A DNA stretch of 64,000 bases from Heyndrickxia sporothermodurans (GCA_018333075.1 BORH01000011.1:1-64000), one strand, 5' to 3'. Counted from the stretch's first letter, positions 29,438-39,977 are shown. Notes: generated from the sequence alone by a model not told the origin. Numbers and translations: made by a program.

Positions 29438-30469
29438 ATGGATCAATCTACTCTTTCAGAAATAAGAAAGGTAGTCATGCAATATGGAATTAAAGCAAAT
29501 TATATAGAAGAATATGGCAAAAACTATAGGGTTTTTACAAATGATGGGAATTTTGCTTTAAAAAAAATTTCTCCACTTGTCGGAACAGATTTTGTTCGTA
29601 ATGTTCAATTACTTTATCATCGAGGCTATAATCGAATCGTTCCAATCTATCCTACAACTGACGGTAGATACGCAGTTCTAAGTAATCATTATTTATATTA
29701 TTTAATGCCGTGGCTACCTAATGAAGAAAAAGAGGATCGCAATGAAAAACATCAGAAAATGTTTAGAGAATTAGCAAGGCTTCATACATTATCTGTAAAA
29801 GATATCTCAATTTCAAGTGAACAGAGAAAAGAACATTATGAGCAAACACTTGCACAATGGGAAAGGGAATTGGAATTTTTTGAAGAGTTTCTTGAACGCA
29901 GCGAAAAAAAAATTTATATGTCTCCTTTTGAATTAATGTTTTGTACTATTTATCAGGATATTAGCCAGGCACTTGATTTTTCAAAAAAACAAATTGAAAA
30001 ATGGTATGAGGGCTCAAAAGAACTTGAAAAAGGTAGAACAGTTGTAGTGCACGGTAAAATCTCAACAGAGCATTTTATATATGATGATCGAGGATATGGG
30101 TATTTTACCAATTTTGAAAATTCCAAAGTGTCTTCTCCAATACATGATATACTTCCGTTTTTAGCAAGAACATTAAATACGTATCCGAAACGAGGGGATG
30201 ACTGCGTTGAGTGGCTATATACCTATTTAGGTCATTTCCCTTTTCGTGAGGATGAAAAGAGCTTATTTCTCAGCTATTTAGCACATCCCGGACAATTGCA
30301 CCAGGTAGTAGAAGAATATTTTTTTAAGAAAACAAAGCAAACAGAAATAAAATATGTGAAACGATTGCAGAGGCAGTATTGGCTTTTAAAGAATACGGAA
30401 TATGTTGTTATGCGCATTAATGAAATTGAACAACAAAAATCTAGTTCAAACAATAGTGGTCCTTCCTAA
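29438..30469 (+). CDS. ysxE: spore coat kinase-like protein YsxE (CotS family)
   Basis: A 343-aa protein of the CotS/YsxE family of APH-fold, kinase-like spore proteins. The N-lobe region YGKNYRVFTNDGNFALKKIS keeps a lysine pair, but the catalytic loop reads VVHGKISTEHFIYDD where active members have HGD....N, so the catalytic Asp is replaced by Lys and phosphotransfer is doubtful. Length and position after spoVID match B. subtilis. It lies 147 bp after spoVID, probably in the same sigma-E transcript, and ends in a bidirectional terminator. Confidence 0.88.
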   Translation: MDQSTLSEIRKVVMQYGIKANYIEEYGKNYRVFTNDGNFALKKISPLVGTDFVRNVQLLYHRGYNRIVPIYPTTDGRYAVLSNHYLYYLMPWLPNEEKEDRNEKHQKMFRELARLHTLSVKDISISSEQRKEHYEQTLAQWERELEFFEEFLERSEKKIYMSPFELMFCTIYQDISQALDFSKKQIEKWYEGSKELEKGRTVVVHGKISTEHFIYDDRGYGYFTNFENSKVSSPIHDILPFLARTLNTYPKRGDDCVEWLYTYLGHFPFREDEKSLFLSYLAHPGQLHQVVEEYFFKKTKQTEIKYVKRLQRQYWLLKNTEYVVMRINEIEQQKSSSNNSGPS

Positions 30470-30492
30470 TATAATAGGAAGGACCACTTGCA
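30455..30492. terminator. bidirectional terminator overlapping the ysxE stop
   Basis: Perfect 13-bp stem AGTGGTCCTTCCT / AGGAAGGACCACT (30455-30467 / 30476-30488). Confidence 0.8.
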
Positions 30493-30513
30493 TTTAAGTA
30501 AAAGATTTATATC

Positions 30514-30705
30514 TTATATCCATTCATTTTGAAATGCAAATGCGATTAAAATAAAAATCGCTAATAATAAAACATCAAATGCAGTTGGTAATAATATCGT
30601 TCGGATTCCTTGAAAAATGGCAAATGGAATTATGAGTTGTTTACACACGCCCTTAAAAGTCTTATACCATGACTGCAAGGTATATTGATTAAATTTTTTT
30701 TTCAT
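30514..30705 (-). CDS. small membrane protein
   Basis: A 63-aa protein starting MKKKFNQYTLQSW at 30705 behind GGAAGGTG; an earlier start at 30804 would add 33 residues and span this ribosome binding site. A basic N-terminus precedes a hydrophobic region with one or two helices (IPFAIFQGIRTILLPTAFDVLLLAIFILIAFAF). Position between ysxE and valS and convergent direction resemble a small B. subtilis gene at the same site. Function unknown. Confidence 0.6.
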   Translation of the reverse strand: MKKKFNQYTLQSWYKTFKGVCKQLIIPFAIFQGIRTILLPTAFDVLLLAIFILIAFAFQNEWI

Positions 30706-30863
30706 TCCTTTCACCTTCCTGTAACTTCCGTTTATAAATAATGTATGACCTATAGTCAAATCTGTGTCAGTTGTATACTTTTTTCGATAGTTTAAAGTAC
30801 TCATATAATACCTTTATAAGAGGAAAATCATTGAATATTTTTAAAGAAAATAGGCAAAACTAA

Positions 30864-30896
30864 TTGACGAAATGACTTTAAATTAGATACTATAAT
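30864..30896 (+). promoter_or_regulatory. probable valS promoter
   Basis: TTGACG (30864-30869), 16-bp spacer, GATACT (30886-30891); an adjacent TATAAT (30891-30896) is an alternative -10 but then the spacer would be 21. Confidence 0.5.
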
Positions 30897-30919
30897 AAGT
30901 AAATTAAATGAAAAAGAAA

Positions 30920-31192
30920 TGCATTGAATGGGAGTAGTACAATGGGATACTGCTTTAGTAGGGAAATTCCTACGCAGAGAGGGAGATCATTAGCTGAAAG
31001 ATTTCCTAAGAGTGAACATTGGAATGTCGCCCAAGAGCAGCTTCTATGAAACATTTGTTGGAGTAATTGAAGCCGGTGAAAAGCCGTTATGAAACTTAAG
31101 TGCCAGGTTATAATGATTTTATTATTTCCTGTGAAAAAAGGTGGTACCGCGAAAATCGCTCCCTTCGTCCTTTTGACGAAGGGAGTTTTTTA
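30920..31192 (+). promoter_or_regulatory. T-box riboswitch controlling valS
   Basis: tRNA-sensing leader. The conserved T-box core GGTGGTACCGCG (31140-31151) precedes a terminator, stem CTCCCTTCGTC (31159-31169) / GACGAAGGGAG (31175-31185) plus T-run. A stem I-like region with AGTAG and GCAGAGAG motifs spans about 30930-31060. A likely Val specifier codon is GTC at 31026-31028 in the context GAATGTCGCCC. Uncharged tRNA-Val should stabilise the antiterminator and allow valS expression. Confidence 0.93.
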
Positions 31193-31240
31193 TTTTTTCA
31201 AGGTATCTAAAATATGATTTCTAGAAAGCGGGGAAATTAA

Positions 31241-33886
31241 ATGGAAACACAAGAGCTACAAATGTCTACGAAGTATGATCCAAATAAGATTGAGAAGGAT
31301 CGCTATGAATGGTGGGTGAACGGCAAGTTTTTTGAAGCAAAGGACGATGAGAGTAAAGATCCATATACAATTGTAATACCACCACCCAATGTAACTGGGA
31401 AGCTCCATCTAGGCCATGCTTGGGATACGACATTACAGGATATTTTAACAAGAATGAAGCGTATGCAAGGTTATGATGTACTTTGGTTACCTGGAATGGA
31501 CCATGCAGGTATTGCTACACAAGCGAAAGTTGAAGCCAAATTAAGAGAAGAAGGCGTCTCAAAATATGATCTTGGACGAGAAAAATTTGTTGCAGAAACT
31601 TGGAAGTGGAAAGAAGAATATGCAGAATTTATTCGCAAGCAATGGGCGAAAATTGGCTTAGGTTTAGATTATTCTCGTGAAAGATTTACCCTTGATGAAG
31701 GCTTATCAGATGCTGTTCGTAAAGTTTTTGTATCACTTTATAAGAAGGGACTTATCTATCGCGGTGAATATATTATTAACTGGGACCCTGCGACAAAAAC
31801 AGCTTTATCAGATATCGAAGTAATTTATAAAGATGTTCAAGGTGCTTTTTATCATATGAACTACCCTTTAGCTGATGGCTCTGGATCAATTGAAATTGCT
31901 ACTACACGTCCAGAAACAATGCTTGGGGATACTGCTGTTGCTGTTCACCCAGAAGATGAACGGTATCAGCATCTAATAGGTAAAGCCGTTATTTTACCTA
32001 TTACAGGACGTGAAATACCTATTGTAGCTGATGATTATGTAGATATGGAATTTGGTTCTGGTGCGGTGAAAATTACTCCTGCTCATGACCCGAATGATTT
32101 TGAAATTGGAAACCGTCACAATTTAGAGCGTATTTTAGTGATGAATGAAGATGGAACAATGAATGAAAAGTCTGGAAAATATGAAGGAATGGACCGCTTC
32201 GAATGCCGCAAACAAATTGTTAAAGACTTACAAGAGCAAGGTGTGTTATTTAAAATTGAGGAACATATGCATTCTGTAGGACATTCAGAACGTAGCGGAG
32301 CAGTTGTAGAGCCTTATTTATCAACTCAATGGTTTGTTAAAATGGAACCACTAGCTGAAGCTGCTGTGAGGATGCAAGGTACGAATGATGGTGTACATTT
32401 TGTTCCTGAGAGATTTGAAAAAACATATTTGCGTTGGATGGAAAATATTCGTGATTGGTGTATTTCACGCCAGCTTTGGTGGGGACATCGAATTCCTGCT
32501 TGGTATCATAAAGATACAGGTGAAGTATATGTTGATACTGAACCACCAAAGGATAGTGAAAATTGGGAGCAGGACGCTGATGTATTGGATACTTGGTTTA
32601 GCTCTGCTTTATGGCCTTTTTCAACAATGGGATGGCCAGATACAAATGCTAAAGATTATCAACGCTATTACCCTACAGATGCGTTAGTCACAGGATATGA
32701 TATTATCTTTTTCTGGGTAGCTAGAATGATTTTCCAAGCAAAAGAATTTACTGGGCAAATTCCATTTAAAGATGTTTTAATCCACGGACTTGTTCGAGAC
32801 GAACAAGGAAGAAAAATGAGTAAATCCCTTGGCAATGGGGTAGATCCAATGGATGTTATTGATAATTATGGAGCAGACTCATTAAGATATTTCTTATCCA
32901 CTGGAAGTTCTCCTGGGCAAGATTTAAGATTCAGCATGGAAAAAGTAGAGTCTGTTTGGAATTTTGCTAATAAAATTTGGAATGCTTCACGTTTTGCGCT
33001 TATGAATATGAATGGCTTAACATTTGAAGAAATCAATCTTTCTGGGGAAAAATCTGTTGCAGATAAGTGGATTTTAACTAGACTGAATGAAACGATAGAT
33101 ACAGTGACTAAACTAGCTGATAAATATGAGTTCGGTGAAATTGGAAGAGCACTTTATAATTTCATCTGGGATGATTTCTGTGATTGGTATATTGAAATGG
33201 CAAAATTGCCTCTATATGGGGATGATGAAGCAGCAAAACTTACAACACGTTCGATTCTAGCGTATGTATTAGATCAAACCATGCGATTACTGCATCCATT
33301 TATGCCATTTATCACCGAGGAAATATGGCAAAACCTTCCTCATAAAGGTGAATCAATTACAATTGCAAGTTGGCCAACGGTTCAAGCTGAGTTGCATGAT
33401 GAAGATGCAGCTGGTGAAATGAAGCTATTAGTAGAAATTATTCGTTCTGTAAGAAATATTCGTTCAGAGGTAAATACACCGTTAAGTAAAAAAATAAAAT
33501 TGATGTTGAAAGCAAAGGATGAACGTATTTTAGAAATTTTAACTAAAAATCGTTCATATATTGAGCGTTTCTGTAATCCAGAAGAACTTATTATTGAAAC
33601 AAATATAACAGCACCAGACAAATCAATGACAGCAGTAGTAACAGGTGTTGAATTATTCTTACCACTTGAAGGTTTAATTAATATTGAAGAGGAAATTGCC
33701 CGGCTTGAAAAAGAATTAGACAAATGGACAAAAGAAGTGGAACGAGTACAAAAGAAACTAAGCAATGAAAAATTTATTAGTAAAGCACCACAAAATGTAG
33801 TAGATGAAGAACGAGCAAAAGAAAAAGACTATCTTGAAAAGCAAGCAACTGTAAAAGCAAGAATAGAAGAATTAAAAGAGAATTAA
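31241..33886 (+). CDS. valS: valyl-tRNA synthetase
   Basis: Class I aminoacyl-tRNA synthetase, 881 aa. HIGH motif HLGH at 56-59 ([16 protein letters not shown]), CP1 editing domain ([18 protein letters not shown]), KMSKS at 525-529 ([14 protein letters not shown]), anticodon-binding domain and the C-terminal coiled coil typical of ValRS (about 815-881, [20 protein letters not shown]). Controlled by the upstream T-box. Confidence 0.98.
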   Translation: METQELQMSTKYDPNKIEKDRYEWWVNGKFFEAKDDESKDPYTIVIPPPNVTGKLHLGHAWDTTLQDILTRMKRMQGYDVLWLPGMDHAGIATQAKVEAKLREEGVSKYDLGREKFVAETWKWKEEYAEFIRKQWAKIGLGLDYSRERFTLDEGLSDAVRKVFVSLYKKGLIYRGEYIINWDPATKTALSDIEVIYKDVQGAFYHMNYPLADGSGSIEIATTRPETMLGDTAVAVHPEDERYQHLIGKAVILPITGREIPIVADDYVDMEFGSGAVKITPAHDPNDFEIGNRHNLERILVMNEDGTMNEKSGKYEGMDRFECRKQIVKDLQEQGVLFKIEEHMHSVGHSERSGAVVEPYLSTQWFVKMEPLAEAAVRMQGTNDGVHFVPERFEKTYLRWMENIRDWCISRQLWWGHRIPAWYHKDTGEVYVDTEPPKDSENWEQDADVLDTWFSSALWPFSTMGWPDTNAKDYQRYYPTDALVTGYDIIFFWVARMIFQAKEFTGQIPFKDVLIHGLVRDEQGRKMSKSLGNGVDPMDVIDNYGADSLRYFLSTGSSPGQDLRFSMEKVESVWNFANKIWNASRFALMNMNGLTFEEINLSGEKSVADKWILTRLNETIDTVTKLADKYEFGEIGRALYNFIWDDFCDWYIEMAKLPLYGDDEAAKLTTRSILAYVLDQTMRLLHPFMPFITEEIWQNLPHKGESITIASWPTVQAELHDEDAAGEMKLLVEIIRSVRNIRSEVNTPLSKKIKLMLKAKDERILEILTKNRSYIERFCNPEELIIETNITAPDKSMTAVVTGVELFLPLEGLINIEEEIARLEKELDKWTKEVERVQKKLSNEKFISKAPQNVVDEERAKEKDYLEKQATVKARIEELKEN

Positions 33887-33899
33887 AGTAAATTAAGGA

Positions 33900-33922
33900 G
33901 ACGAATTCGTAACGAATTCGTC
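33900..33922 (+). repeat. perfect inverted repeat after valS
   Basis: GACGAATTCG (33900-33909) / CGAATTCGTC (33913-33922) with a 3-base loop, 14 bases after the valS stop. It lacks a T-run, so it may stabilise the transcript rather than end it; folC follows within 40 bases. Confidence 0.6.
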
Positions 33923-33961
33923 TTCCAGTATTCTATAAACGTTTAAAGAGGGATAGATAAA

Positions 33962-35251
33962 ATGCAAACATATACAGAAGCAATTTCTTGGATCAATTCC
34001 CGACTTAGATTTGGAATTAAACCTGGCCTAGAACGAATGAATTGGATAATGGGGAAATTAGGATCACCTGAAAAAAAGTTAAAGGTGATTCATATTGGTG
34101 GTACAAATGGTAAAGGGTCAACAGTTACATATCTTCGTTCAATTTTAAATGAAAATGGATATAAGGTTGGAACATTCACATCTCCATATATTGAAACGTT
34201 TAATGAAAGAATTAGTGTGAACGGGTTACCTATTTCAAATGAAGAAATTATTCAATTAGTAACAATCATTAAACCATTTGTAGAGGAAATTGAAACGACA
34301 GAATTAGGGGCAATGACTGAGTTTGAAGTTATTACTGTCATGGCTATTTATTACTTTGCAAATGTTAATCCAATGGATATAACAATATTTGAGGTTGGTT
34401 TAGGTGGGAGATTGGATTCTACCAATATTTTAACACCAATATTAAGTGTAATCACAAATATTGGGATGGATCATGTAAATATTCTTGGAAATACCGTAGA
34501 AGAAATAGCTTTTGAAAAAGCAGGAATTATTAAGCAGGAAATTCCAGTTATAACAGGAGCAAAGCAAAAGAGAGCGTTAGAAGTCATAATAAACAAGGCA
34601 AAAGAAATGGATTCTAAACTTTTTATTAGCGGCACAAATTTTAACACTGATGAAATAAAGACTCTTGATAGAGGTGAACAGTTTTCTTTTGTCTCATCAT
34701 CAGTCATTTATAGGAATTTAACCATATCCATGCTAGGTAAGCATCAAATCGAAAATGCGTCATTAGCAATACAAGCTGCAAATTTTTTAGAGATTGATGA
34801 AGAAAGTTTAAGATCTGGGTTAATGAAAGCTTTTTGGCCAGGAAGAATGGAGATAATAAATGAAAAACCAGTAGTATTACTAGATGGTGCCCATAATCCG
34901 GAAGGGGTGGCATCACTTATTAAAACACTAGATGATCATTTTCCTAAGCAAAGGAAGAAAATTATTTTTGCAGCTCTTCGTGATAAAGACCTAAAAAATA
35001 TGTTAAAACCTTTAAAATCTCTTGAAGCTGATATTTATTTTACTCAATTTCAATCACCACGTATAGCAACAGCGCAAGAATTATATGATATTAGTGAGAT
35101 TGAATCAGCGAAAATTGATGAAGATTGGCTAAATCTTACGGAAAAAATTTATCCCACTTTGTATGATGATGAAATGTTAATCATTTCAGGATCCCTCTAC
35201 TTTATAAGTGAAGTGAAACCGTTTATAAAAAATTTAGCAGAATTATATTGA
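33962..35251 (+). CDS. folC: folylpolyglutamate synthase / dihydrofolate synthase
   Basis: Adds glutamate to folates (and to dihydropteroate). 429 aa. P-loop GGTNGKGST (46-54), FTSPYIETFNERI, the metal-site region EVGLGGRLDSTN, the TNIGMDHVNILG motif and DGAHNPEG in the C-terminal ligase domain are all present. It follows valS as in B. subtilis; probably co-transcribed. Confidence 0.97.
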   Translation: MQTYTEAISWINSRLRFGIKPGLERMNWIMGKLGSPEKKLKVIHIGGTNGKGSTVTYLRSILNENGYKVGTFTSPYIETFNERISVNGLPISNEEIIQLVTIIKPFVEEIETTELGAMTEFEVITVMAIYYFANVNPMDITIFEVGLGGRLDSTNILTPILSVITNIGMDHVNILGNTVEEIAFEKAGIIKQEIPVITGAKQKRALEVIINKAKEMDSKLFISGTNFNTDEIKTLDRGEQFSFVSSSVIYRNLTISMLGKHQIENASLAIQAANFLEIDEESLRSGLMKAFWPGRMEIINEKPVVLLDGAHNPEGVASLIKTLDDHFPKQRKKIIFAALRDKDLKNMLKPLKSLEADIYFTQFQSPRIATAQELYDISEIESAKIDEDWLNLTEKIYPTLYDDEMLIISGSLYFISEVKPFIKNLAELY

Positions 35252-35359
35252 AACAATGGTGATCAGTAACGAAGGATGAAAACATAATGACAATAAACCT
35301 ATTATTTGGTAAAATATTTTAGAAGATTGTGACTTATTAACTGTTTTTAGGGGGAAATA

Positions 35360-37063
35360 ATGATGAATCGCGCTACAATAATGAAATTTCTTGTTGCATG
35401 CTGGTTGATAGTAGTACCTGCAGGTTTATTTGTAGCATATCATTTTTTTCCCTCTGTTCAAATGAATCCTTCTTTAATTTTTTCTCTACTAATTTTTACA
35501 GGTATTGTCTCTTATTTCCCTATTATTATTAATGATGCACCAATATTTTTAACTCAGTGGATCACACTAGTAGTATTTTTATTACATGGATTATTTTATG
35601 AAATCCTTTTTTTGCAGTTTTCCATTATTATGTTAATGTTCTCACTGAAAATAAAAAAAGAAGATCTTTACCGTTATTTTTTGAATTCCGTTATGTTTTT
35701 TTTAATATCCTTTGTAAGTGGGATATCCTTTTATTTGGCAGGGGGAAGTATAGGAGAGCTTCCCGTTTCAAAATTAATCTTTCCATTAATTGTTTATCAA
35801 ATTGTGAATTTTGTAGTGAATCAAGTCCTTTATCATTTTTCTGGATTATTTTTAGGAAAAAAGGAGAGATTCTTTACAAAAGAAAAACTATGGGATTTCT
35901 TCACACTTTCTATGGTATTCCCGTTAGGGATAGGCTTATATTACTTGTACCTTTCAATAGGTAATAATGCAATATTAATGATTGGGATTCCATTTGTCAG
36001 TTTTGCTTACATACTTAGAATGTATAATTCTTCTGAAAGAATAAATGACTATTTGCAACAAGCCGCTGAAATTGGCCATCAATTAACTGAGAGATTACAA
36101 GTAAATGAAGTTTTGGACCTATTTATTCAAAAGATTTCTCAAATGCTGCCTGTTGACTATGCATATATATTAGATGTCAAAGGGGAAAATTTGGTTCTTC
36201 TTAGAGGCGTAGAAAAAGGGGACCAGCACCTAAATAGTATTCCGCCAATTAAGAAATTTGAAGGAATTAGCGGATTGGTTTGGGGGTTGGAAAAGGCAGC
36301 ACTCTATGATAGAAAAGAAGATTGGAAGAATGAAGCAGTTGGTTATATGCCAGAAGGTGCAGAAAGTATCCTTTGTGTTCCAATTTTCAAAACCAAAAAA
36401 GCAGCAGGTGTATTATTTTTGGCTTCTACCAAAAAAAAACAATATGAAAAATTTCAAATGGCGATGATCGATATACTATGTTCCTATTTTATGGTTGCTC
36501 TTTCAAATGCTAAGCACTATGAAAAAACGAAAAAAATTAGTGAGCACTGTCAATTAACCAAATTGTATAATTATCGTTATTTTGATGATCTTCTTTCAAG
36601 TGAATTTGAATTGCTTAACAAAGGTACACGTGTAGAGTTATCACTAATAATGTTTGATATTGATAATTTTAAACATATTAATGATACCTATGGTCATCAA
36701 AGTGGAAATGAAATCCTTGTTCAATTAGCAAATAGGATTAAAAGCTTAATTGGGAATAGAGGAACGGTAGCGAGATATGGCGGTGAGGAATTTGTAATAT
36801 TATTGCCTGATACAAATAAGCAATCCGCTTTAAGATTAGCTGAAATCGTAAGGTTAACCATTGCGAATCGACCATTTTCTACACAAAATTTTCTGGATTT
36901 AAATGTGAGGCAGGAAAGTGTGAATATTACAGTAAGCATTGGTGTAGCTACAGCACCACAGGATGCAGATGACTCATTGGCTTTAATTCGTCATGCAGAT
37001 CGTGCATTATATATTGGGGCAAAACGTGCGGGAAAAAATCGAGTAGCTGAGTATCTGAAATAA
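35360..37063 (+). CDS. membrane GAF-GGDEF diguanylate cyclase
   Basis: A 567-aa predicted c-di-GMP synthase. About seven N-terminal membrane helices (residues 8-225), a short linker coiled coil (QAAEIGHQLTERLQVNEVL), a GAF-type sensor domain (about 235-375, FEGISGLVWG, SILCVPIFKTKKAAGVLFL) and a C-terminal GGDEF domain with FDIDNFKHINDTYGHQSGN and the active-site GGEEF at 474-478. The RxxD product-inhibition site just before GGEEF is absent (NRGTVARY). No EAL domain. A cyclase between folC and comC is not part of the B. subtilis arrangement. RBS GGGGGAAATA; possible starts ATG 35360 or 35363. Confidence 0.9.
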   Translation: MMNRATIMKFLVACWLIVVPAGLFVAYHFFPSVQMNPSLIFSLLIFTGIVSYFPIIINDAPIFLTQWITLVVFLLHGLFYEILFLQFSIIMLMFSLKIKKEDLYRYFLNSVMFFLISFVSGISFYLAGGSIGELPVSKLIFPLIVYQIVNFVVNQVLYHFSGLFLGKKERFFTKEKLWDFFTLSMVFPLGIGLYYLYLSIGNNAILMIGIPFVSFAYILRMYNSSERINDYLQQAAEIGHQLTERLQVNEVLDLFIQKISQMLPVDYAYILDVKGENLVLLRGVEKGDQHLNSIPPIKKFEGISGLVWGLEKAALYDRKEDWKNEAVGYMPEGAESILCVPIFKTKKAAGVLFLASTKKKQYEKFQMAMIDILCSYFMVALSNAKHYEKTKKISEHCQLTKLYNYRYFDDLLSSEFELLNKGTRVELSLIMFDIDNFKHINDTYGHQSGNEILVQLANRIKSLIGNRGTVARYGGEEFVILLPDTNKQSALRLAEIVRLTIANRPFSTQNFLDLNVRQESVNITVSIGVATAPQDADDSLALIRHADRALYIGAKRAGKNRVAEYLK

Positions 37064-37303
37064 CACCAACAGAATTTGTTCGTTTTTGGTTAAGAAAAAT
37101 ATATGGAATACACTTCCTTTTATCATGAAAATTTATGAAAGTTTGTTATAAACTATCTATTGGATCGATTGCAAAATAATAATCTTATGTCGACATATTA
37201 TTTGTTAAGTTAATAGATTAGATGTTTAATTGAAGGTGTTTGAAATATATAATATATAGAGTAACTAATTTTTGTTTAAGCAATTATTAAGGAGATTAAT
37301 TCA

Positions 37304-38047
37304 TTGTTAATAGTAATATTTTTATATGCCCTTTTCCTCGGTTCTTTCTTTAACGTAGTGGGAATGAGAGTACCAGCCAAAAAGTCAATTATAAAGCCAA
37401 GATCTACATGTTCAAATTGCTATCGAACACTTTCTGCAATTGAATTAATACCATTGATATCCTATATGATCCAAGGTGGAAAATGTCGTCATTGTAAAGC
37501 CCAGCTTTCCCCTCTTTACCCATTAGGTGAGCTTTTAACGGCATTGCTTTTTGTATTTGCCTACAAGAACATTGGATGGAATATGGAATTAGTTATTGCG
37601 TGGACACTAATATCTTTAATGATAATTATTTTTATTTCAGATATCGCTTATATGCTTATTCCTGACAAAATTTTAATCGTATATACATGCCTTATAATTT
37701 TAGAAAGACTGATTCACCCGCTTAACCCCTGGTGGGATTCACTTTTAGGTGGAGCAATAGGTTTTCTTCTTCTTTTAGCAATTGCAATTGTTAGCAAGGG
37801 TGGAATGGGAGGAGGAGATATTAAGCTTTTCGGTGTTATTGGTCTAATGCTTGGTTTGAAGGGAGTTCTTCTTTCATTTTTTATGGCGACCCTGTTTGGA
37901 GCAGTTGTCGGAGGAATTGGTTTAGGTATAGGAATATTTAAAAAAAAGAAGCCAATCCCTTTTGGCCCATTCATTGGGGCGGGTGCTCTTGTTACTTATT
38001 TTTACGGACAAACAATTATTGATTGGTATTTTTCATTTTTGACATAG
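37304..38047 (+). CDS. comC: prepilin peptidase / N-methyltransferase ComC
   Basis: Inner-membrane aspartic protease that cleaves and methylates ComG-type pseudopilins for DNA uptake. 247 aa, TTG start with AAGGAG. The cytoplasmic zinc site is C36, C39, C61 and C64 (CSNC, CRHC). Catalytic aspartates are D113 (ISDIAYMLIPD) and D172 (GGGDIK). Seven to eight membrane helices. Followed by a terminator. No unmistakable ComK box was found in the 240-bp upstream region. Confidence 0.93.
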   Translation: MLIVIFLYALFLGSFFNVVGMRVPAKKSIIKPRSTCSNCYRTLSAIELIPLISYMIQGGKCRHCKAQLSPLYPLGELLTALLFVFAYKNIGWNMELVIAWTLISLMIIIFISDIAYMLIPDKILIVYTCLIILERLIHPLNPWWDSLLGGAIGFLLLLAIAIVSKGGMGGGDIKLFGVIGLMLGLKGVLLSFFMATLFGAVVGGIGLGIGIFKKKKPIPFGPFIGAGALVTYFYGQTIIDWYFSFLT

Positions 38048-38178
38048 TTTAATAAATATAATATTTATTGCTTAGATAATAGCAGCAAATAATAACTAAT
38101 ATTTTAAAAGACCCTATTTTTACAAAAATTTATACGGTTCGAAATACCATTAAAAAATTTGACGAAATCCTTCACAGG

Positions 38179-38211
38179 CAAGACGACAAAAGTCTTGTTC
38201 TTTTTTTTTTC
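38179..38211 (+). terminator. comC terminator
   Basis: CAAGAC (38179-38184) / GTCTTG (38192-38197) stem and a ten-base T-run. Confidence 0.7.
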
Positions 38212-38258
38212 TCTTATGTTAGCATATAACAAATATCGCGAACGGGAAGGAGACAAAA

Positions 38259-39248
38259 ATGGACAAGCATAATCAAAAGATAAAAATTAAGATCAATGGT
38301 GATGAACGTCCTTTTAAAGAGGATGTAGAAATTCATGATTGGAAATCTGGAGGAGATGAGATTGCAGCTGGAGCAGAAAATGCTTCAGATGAAGAACACT
38401 TTGATTGGGTATTACCTGAAATTGAAGAAAATCAAGTACAAGAATTTAAAAAAATTAATTATATGAAAACGAATTCGTCTCCTTCATTTTCAAAAAAAAT
38501 CAAAAAAACAAATAATCGTCACTTCTCGATGGTATTTTTATCGATTATTACTGCAGTAACAATGGGCGTTCTTATTGGATTGTTTATGCTTAAGGTGGTC
38601 ATCTATCAAAGTAATTCTGTCCAAAAAACTAATACTCATGAAAATACAAATGTAAATTCTTCTAGTAATAAAGCTGGAAAAGCTTCCGTTGTTCGTATAC
38701 CGTCTCTTACTACTGCACTTGTTCAGGGCGGGGTCTATAAGAATCCTGAACCAGTTGTACAATCGATAAAAAACAATGGCTTACCTGCTGTCGTTTTCCC
38801 CTTAAACAATCAACAATTTATATATATAGGTGTTGCTGATGAAATCGAAACGGCGAAATCTCTTGCTGCACTGTATAAGAAGCAAGGTGTTGATGTATTT
38901 GCTAAACAATTGACCTTTGAAGGGAAAAGTATTTCTATAAATACGAAGGATGAAGAGAAATTTATTACTTTAACTATTCCACTATTTTCTTCACTTTCAC
39001 AAGAAATTGCAGAATCATATATTTCAGGAAATAGTCGAAATGAGTCCCTTACATCATTGAAAAACGAAATAGATGAAGTGAAAAACCTTAAAGAAATAAA
39101 TAGTAAACAGCTGAAAAATTTAAAAAATAGTCAGCTTGATTCCTATCAATCATTAGTAAGCTATCAAAACAGTCATGATAAACAGGATTTACTTTCAGCC
39201 CAAAACTTTTTATTGCTCTATCTTCAAGAAATAAATCGTTTGAAATAA
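38259..39248 (+). CDS. spoIIB: stage II sporulation protein B
   Basis: Septum-associated protein that assists engulfment. 329 aa, near the B. subtilis length. The N-terminal cytoplasmic part begins IKIKINGDERPFKE and contains a WKSGGDEIAAGAE segment, one transmembrane helix lies at about 91-113, and the extracytoplasmic part contains a SPOR-type region (VVRIPSLTTALVQGGVY, QQFIYIGVADEIETAKSLAALYKKQGVDVFAKQ). It lies between comC and maf as in B. subtilis. Confidence 0.9.
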   Translation: MDKHNQKIKIKINGDERPFKEDVEIHDWKSGGDEIAAGAENASDEEHFDWVLPEIEENQVQEFKKINYMKTNSSPSFSKKIKKTNNRHFSMVFLSIITAVTMGVLIGLFMLKVVIYQSNSVQKTNTHENTNVNSSSNKAGKASVVRIPSLTTALVQGGVYKNPEPVVQSIKNNGLPAVVFPLNNQQFIYIGVADEIETAKSLAALYKKQGVDVFAKQLTFEGKSISINTKDEEKFITLTIPLFSSLSQEIAESYISGNSRNESLTSLKNEIDEVKNLKEINSKQLKNLKNSQLDSYQSLVSYQNSHDKQDLLSAQNFLLLYLQEINRLK

Positions 39249-39258
39249 AGAAGAACAT

Positions 39259-39316
39259 AGCAGAGAGTATAGGTAGCTTACAAGTGTGAGCTAATTGAAT
39301 CACTCTCTGCTTTTTA
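39259..39316 (+). terminator. spoIIB terminator
   Basis: AGCAGAGAGT (39259-39268) / ACTCTCTGCT (39302-39311) stem, with an inner AGCT/AGCT helix, then TTTT. Confidence 0.75.
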
Positions 39317-39413
39317 TCCACCAAATTTCGGTATATTTCGTTGTGTCCTTCCAATTTTTTTGATAGGATAAAAATGTATCTCCCATTTTCTACTGGAAGG
39401 ATAAGGTGGTTTT

Positions 39414-39977
39414 ATGCCAGATTTAATATTAGCTTCGTCTTCTCCTCGAAGAAAAGAACTCCTTGAAAAATTACAAATCCCTTTTACAATCATTACTAGT
39501 CATGTAAATGAAGATTTCAGCAAATCACAAGCTCCAGAGGAAGTAGTCACAGAATTAGCTTTAAGGAAAGCATATGCTATTTCAAAAAGTCATCCTAAAT
39601 CAGTTGTAGTTGGAGCTGATACAATTGTTGTACTTGAACAAGAAATACTAGGAAAACCAAATGATCGAAACCATGCAAAAAATATGCTTGAACGATTATC
39701 TGGAAAGACACATACAGTTTTAACAGGAGTAGCCATTTTTTATGGAGAAATGATTCAAACTTTTTATGAAAAAACGGATGTGACATTTTGGGAGCTTACA
39801 TCTTTTGAAATTGAACACTATTTAAATAGCAATGAACCTTATGACAAAGCTGGAGCTTATGGAATTCAAGGGCTCGGCTCGTTATTGGTTCAATCCATTC
39901 ATGGCGATTACTTTTCGGTAGTAGGCCTACCAGTTTCACGTCTAAAAAGGAAACTTTCTGAATTGGAGCTATTTTAA
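39414..39977 (+). CDS. maf: Maf family nucleotide pyrophosphatase
   Basis: Hydrolyses dTTP/UTP and modified nucleotides; linked to septum inhibition in B. subtilis. 187 aa. Signature LASSSPRRKELL (6-17), VVGADTIVVL around the catalytic Asp (about 69), KPNDRNHAKNML and DKAGAYGIQG are all present. Only four bases separate its stop from the first possible radC reading frame. Confidence 0.96.
   Translation: MPDLILASSSPRRKELLEKLQIPFTIITSHVNEDFSKSQAPEEVVTELALRKAYAISKSHPKSVVVGADTIVVLEQEILGKPNDRNHAKNMLERLSGKTHTVLTGVAIFYGEMIQTFYEKTDVTFWELTSFEIEHYLNSNEPYDKAGAYGIQGLGSLLVQSIHGDYFSVVGLPVSRLKRKLSELELF

Noticed and set aside
32385-32687. Second forward frame within valS
   Set aside because: Fully contained in valS, no conserved features.
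37064-37303. ComK box upstream of comC
   Set aside because: Some A4/T4-like tracts occur, but none with the required paired AAAA-N5-TTTT spacing.
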